Below, one piece after another: positions 63,847-64,000 of a stretch of 64,000 nt of DNA. Each line of letters starts with the position of its first letter. Position 1 is the first letter of the stretch. The DNA is from Polyangiaceae bacterium (lineage in GTDB: Bacteria > Myxococcota_A > Polyangia > Polyangiales > Polyangiaceae). A program made the translations under genes and the position numbers. The DNA is taken from the NCBI GenBank assembly GCA_025353725.1, contig JANXOF010000051.1, forward strand, positions 124,001 to 188,000, written 5' to 3'. The notes beneath the pieces are model-generated. The model made no database searches. It was given only the letters and a program-made list of their open reading frames with translations, and had not been told where the DNA came from.

Positions 63847-64000
63847 TCAAAAGACTGCGTGCCACTCCACCATTCCGCCGCTGGCGGCCGGTGCGACCGT
63901 GACGCTCTTCGCGATGGCGCGCTCCGGTGTCGTTGCGGGCCATAATGCGCTCAGCAAAATATCTGTCAGGACCAGCGCGGAGGCGCCCACGCCAAAGCCG
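63847..64000 (-). CDS. 3' end of a membrane/exported protein gene cut by the window edge
   Basis: The minus-strand frame from the right edge to the TGA at 63849-63847 reads 50 residues: a hydrophobic stretch GFGVGASALVLTDILLSAL, then KSVTVAPAASGGMVEWHAVF. It is short, but the composition (membrane helix then a beta-like end) and the convergent position 13 bases after dnaJ support a real 3' end. The family cannot be told. Confidence 0.6.
   Translation of the reverse strand, partial: GFGVGASALVLTDILLSALWPATTPERAIAKSVTVAPAASGGMVEWHAVF

Noticed and set aside
1-64000. CRISPR array, insertion sequences, prophage or integron
   Set aside because: No regularly spaced repeats, transposase, integrase or phage structural genes were seen on either strand.

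Overview
The window is about 64 kb of GC-rich chromosomal DNA (roughly 60-65 % G+C) from a member of the Myxococcota, probably a Polyangiales-type lineage; the family cannot be fixed from the sequence alone. The grounds are eukaryote-like Ser/Thr kinases, a PATAN/DUF4388 protein beside them, an AgmX/PglI-type lipoprotein, many signal-peptidase-II lipoproteins with Cys-rich or beta-rich bodies, a MYXO-CTERM-like protease tail, and a recA promoter carrying a GTTCAG-type LexA-like palindrome. No phage, transposon, CRISPR array, rRNA or tRNA was seen. The gene set looks like stable chromosome with several unusual accessory loci. Coding density is high, and many neighbours overlap by 1-4 bases (ATGA, GTGA, TGATG).

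Layout. 1-15.7 kb is one long minus-strand series: RlmI-type rRNA methyltransferase, HAD phosphatase, ArgD-type aminotransferase, a P-type ATPase homologue that has lost all its catalytic motifs, two Ser/Thr kinases flanking a degenerate HD/PATAN protein, an RluA-type pseudouridine synthase, and a phosphodiester glycosidase cut by the left edge. 16-22 kb holds an outer-membrane barrel, an HU protein with a perfect hairpin terminator, ybeY, and a plus-strand operon of glycosyltransferase, C45 Ntn hydrolase and LolA, then a GNAT acetyltransferase. 22-28 kb is minus-strand: a metal-receptor-fold protein, a small lipoprotein, folA, thyA, a VWA lipoprotein, and a COG3014-LpoB pair. 28.5-36.4 kb has a barrel protein, a matrixin-type protease, a VKOR-DsbA fusion, RNase R and two exported proteins. 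36.4-47.3 kb has a second RluA protein, an RPH/PEP-synthase-like phosphotransferase, a secreted esterase, a run of lipoproteins and a SprT-like protein. 47.5-53.7 kb has sixA, recA, a metallophosphoesterase and exported proteins.

53.7-62.5 kb is the most unusual part. One minus-strand series encodes a sensor histidine kinase with a V4R-like input domain, an acetolactate-synthase-like ThDP enzyme, a FabH-like protein whose catalytic Cys is Leu, a SAM methyltransferase, then an XPB-type helicase and its Bax1/DUF790 nuclease partner, and a HAD phosphatase. The kinase and ThDP genes overlap, and the FabH-like gene is clearly less GC-rich than its surroundings. I infer a small-molecule synthesis-and-sensing module next to a bacterial version of the archaeal XPB-Bax1 pair. 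The window ends with dnaJ and the 3' end of a minus-strand gene.

Gene starts were adjusted where an internal start fits the family, a signal peptide or a ribosome binding site better. Functions come from motifs read by eye; no database search was possible.
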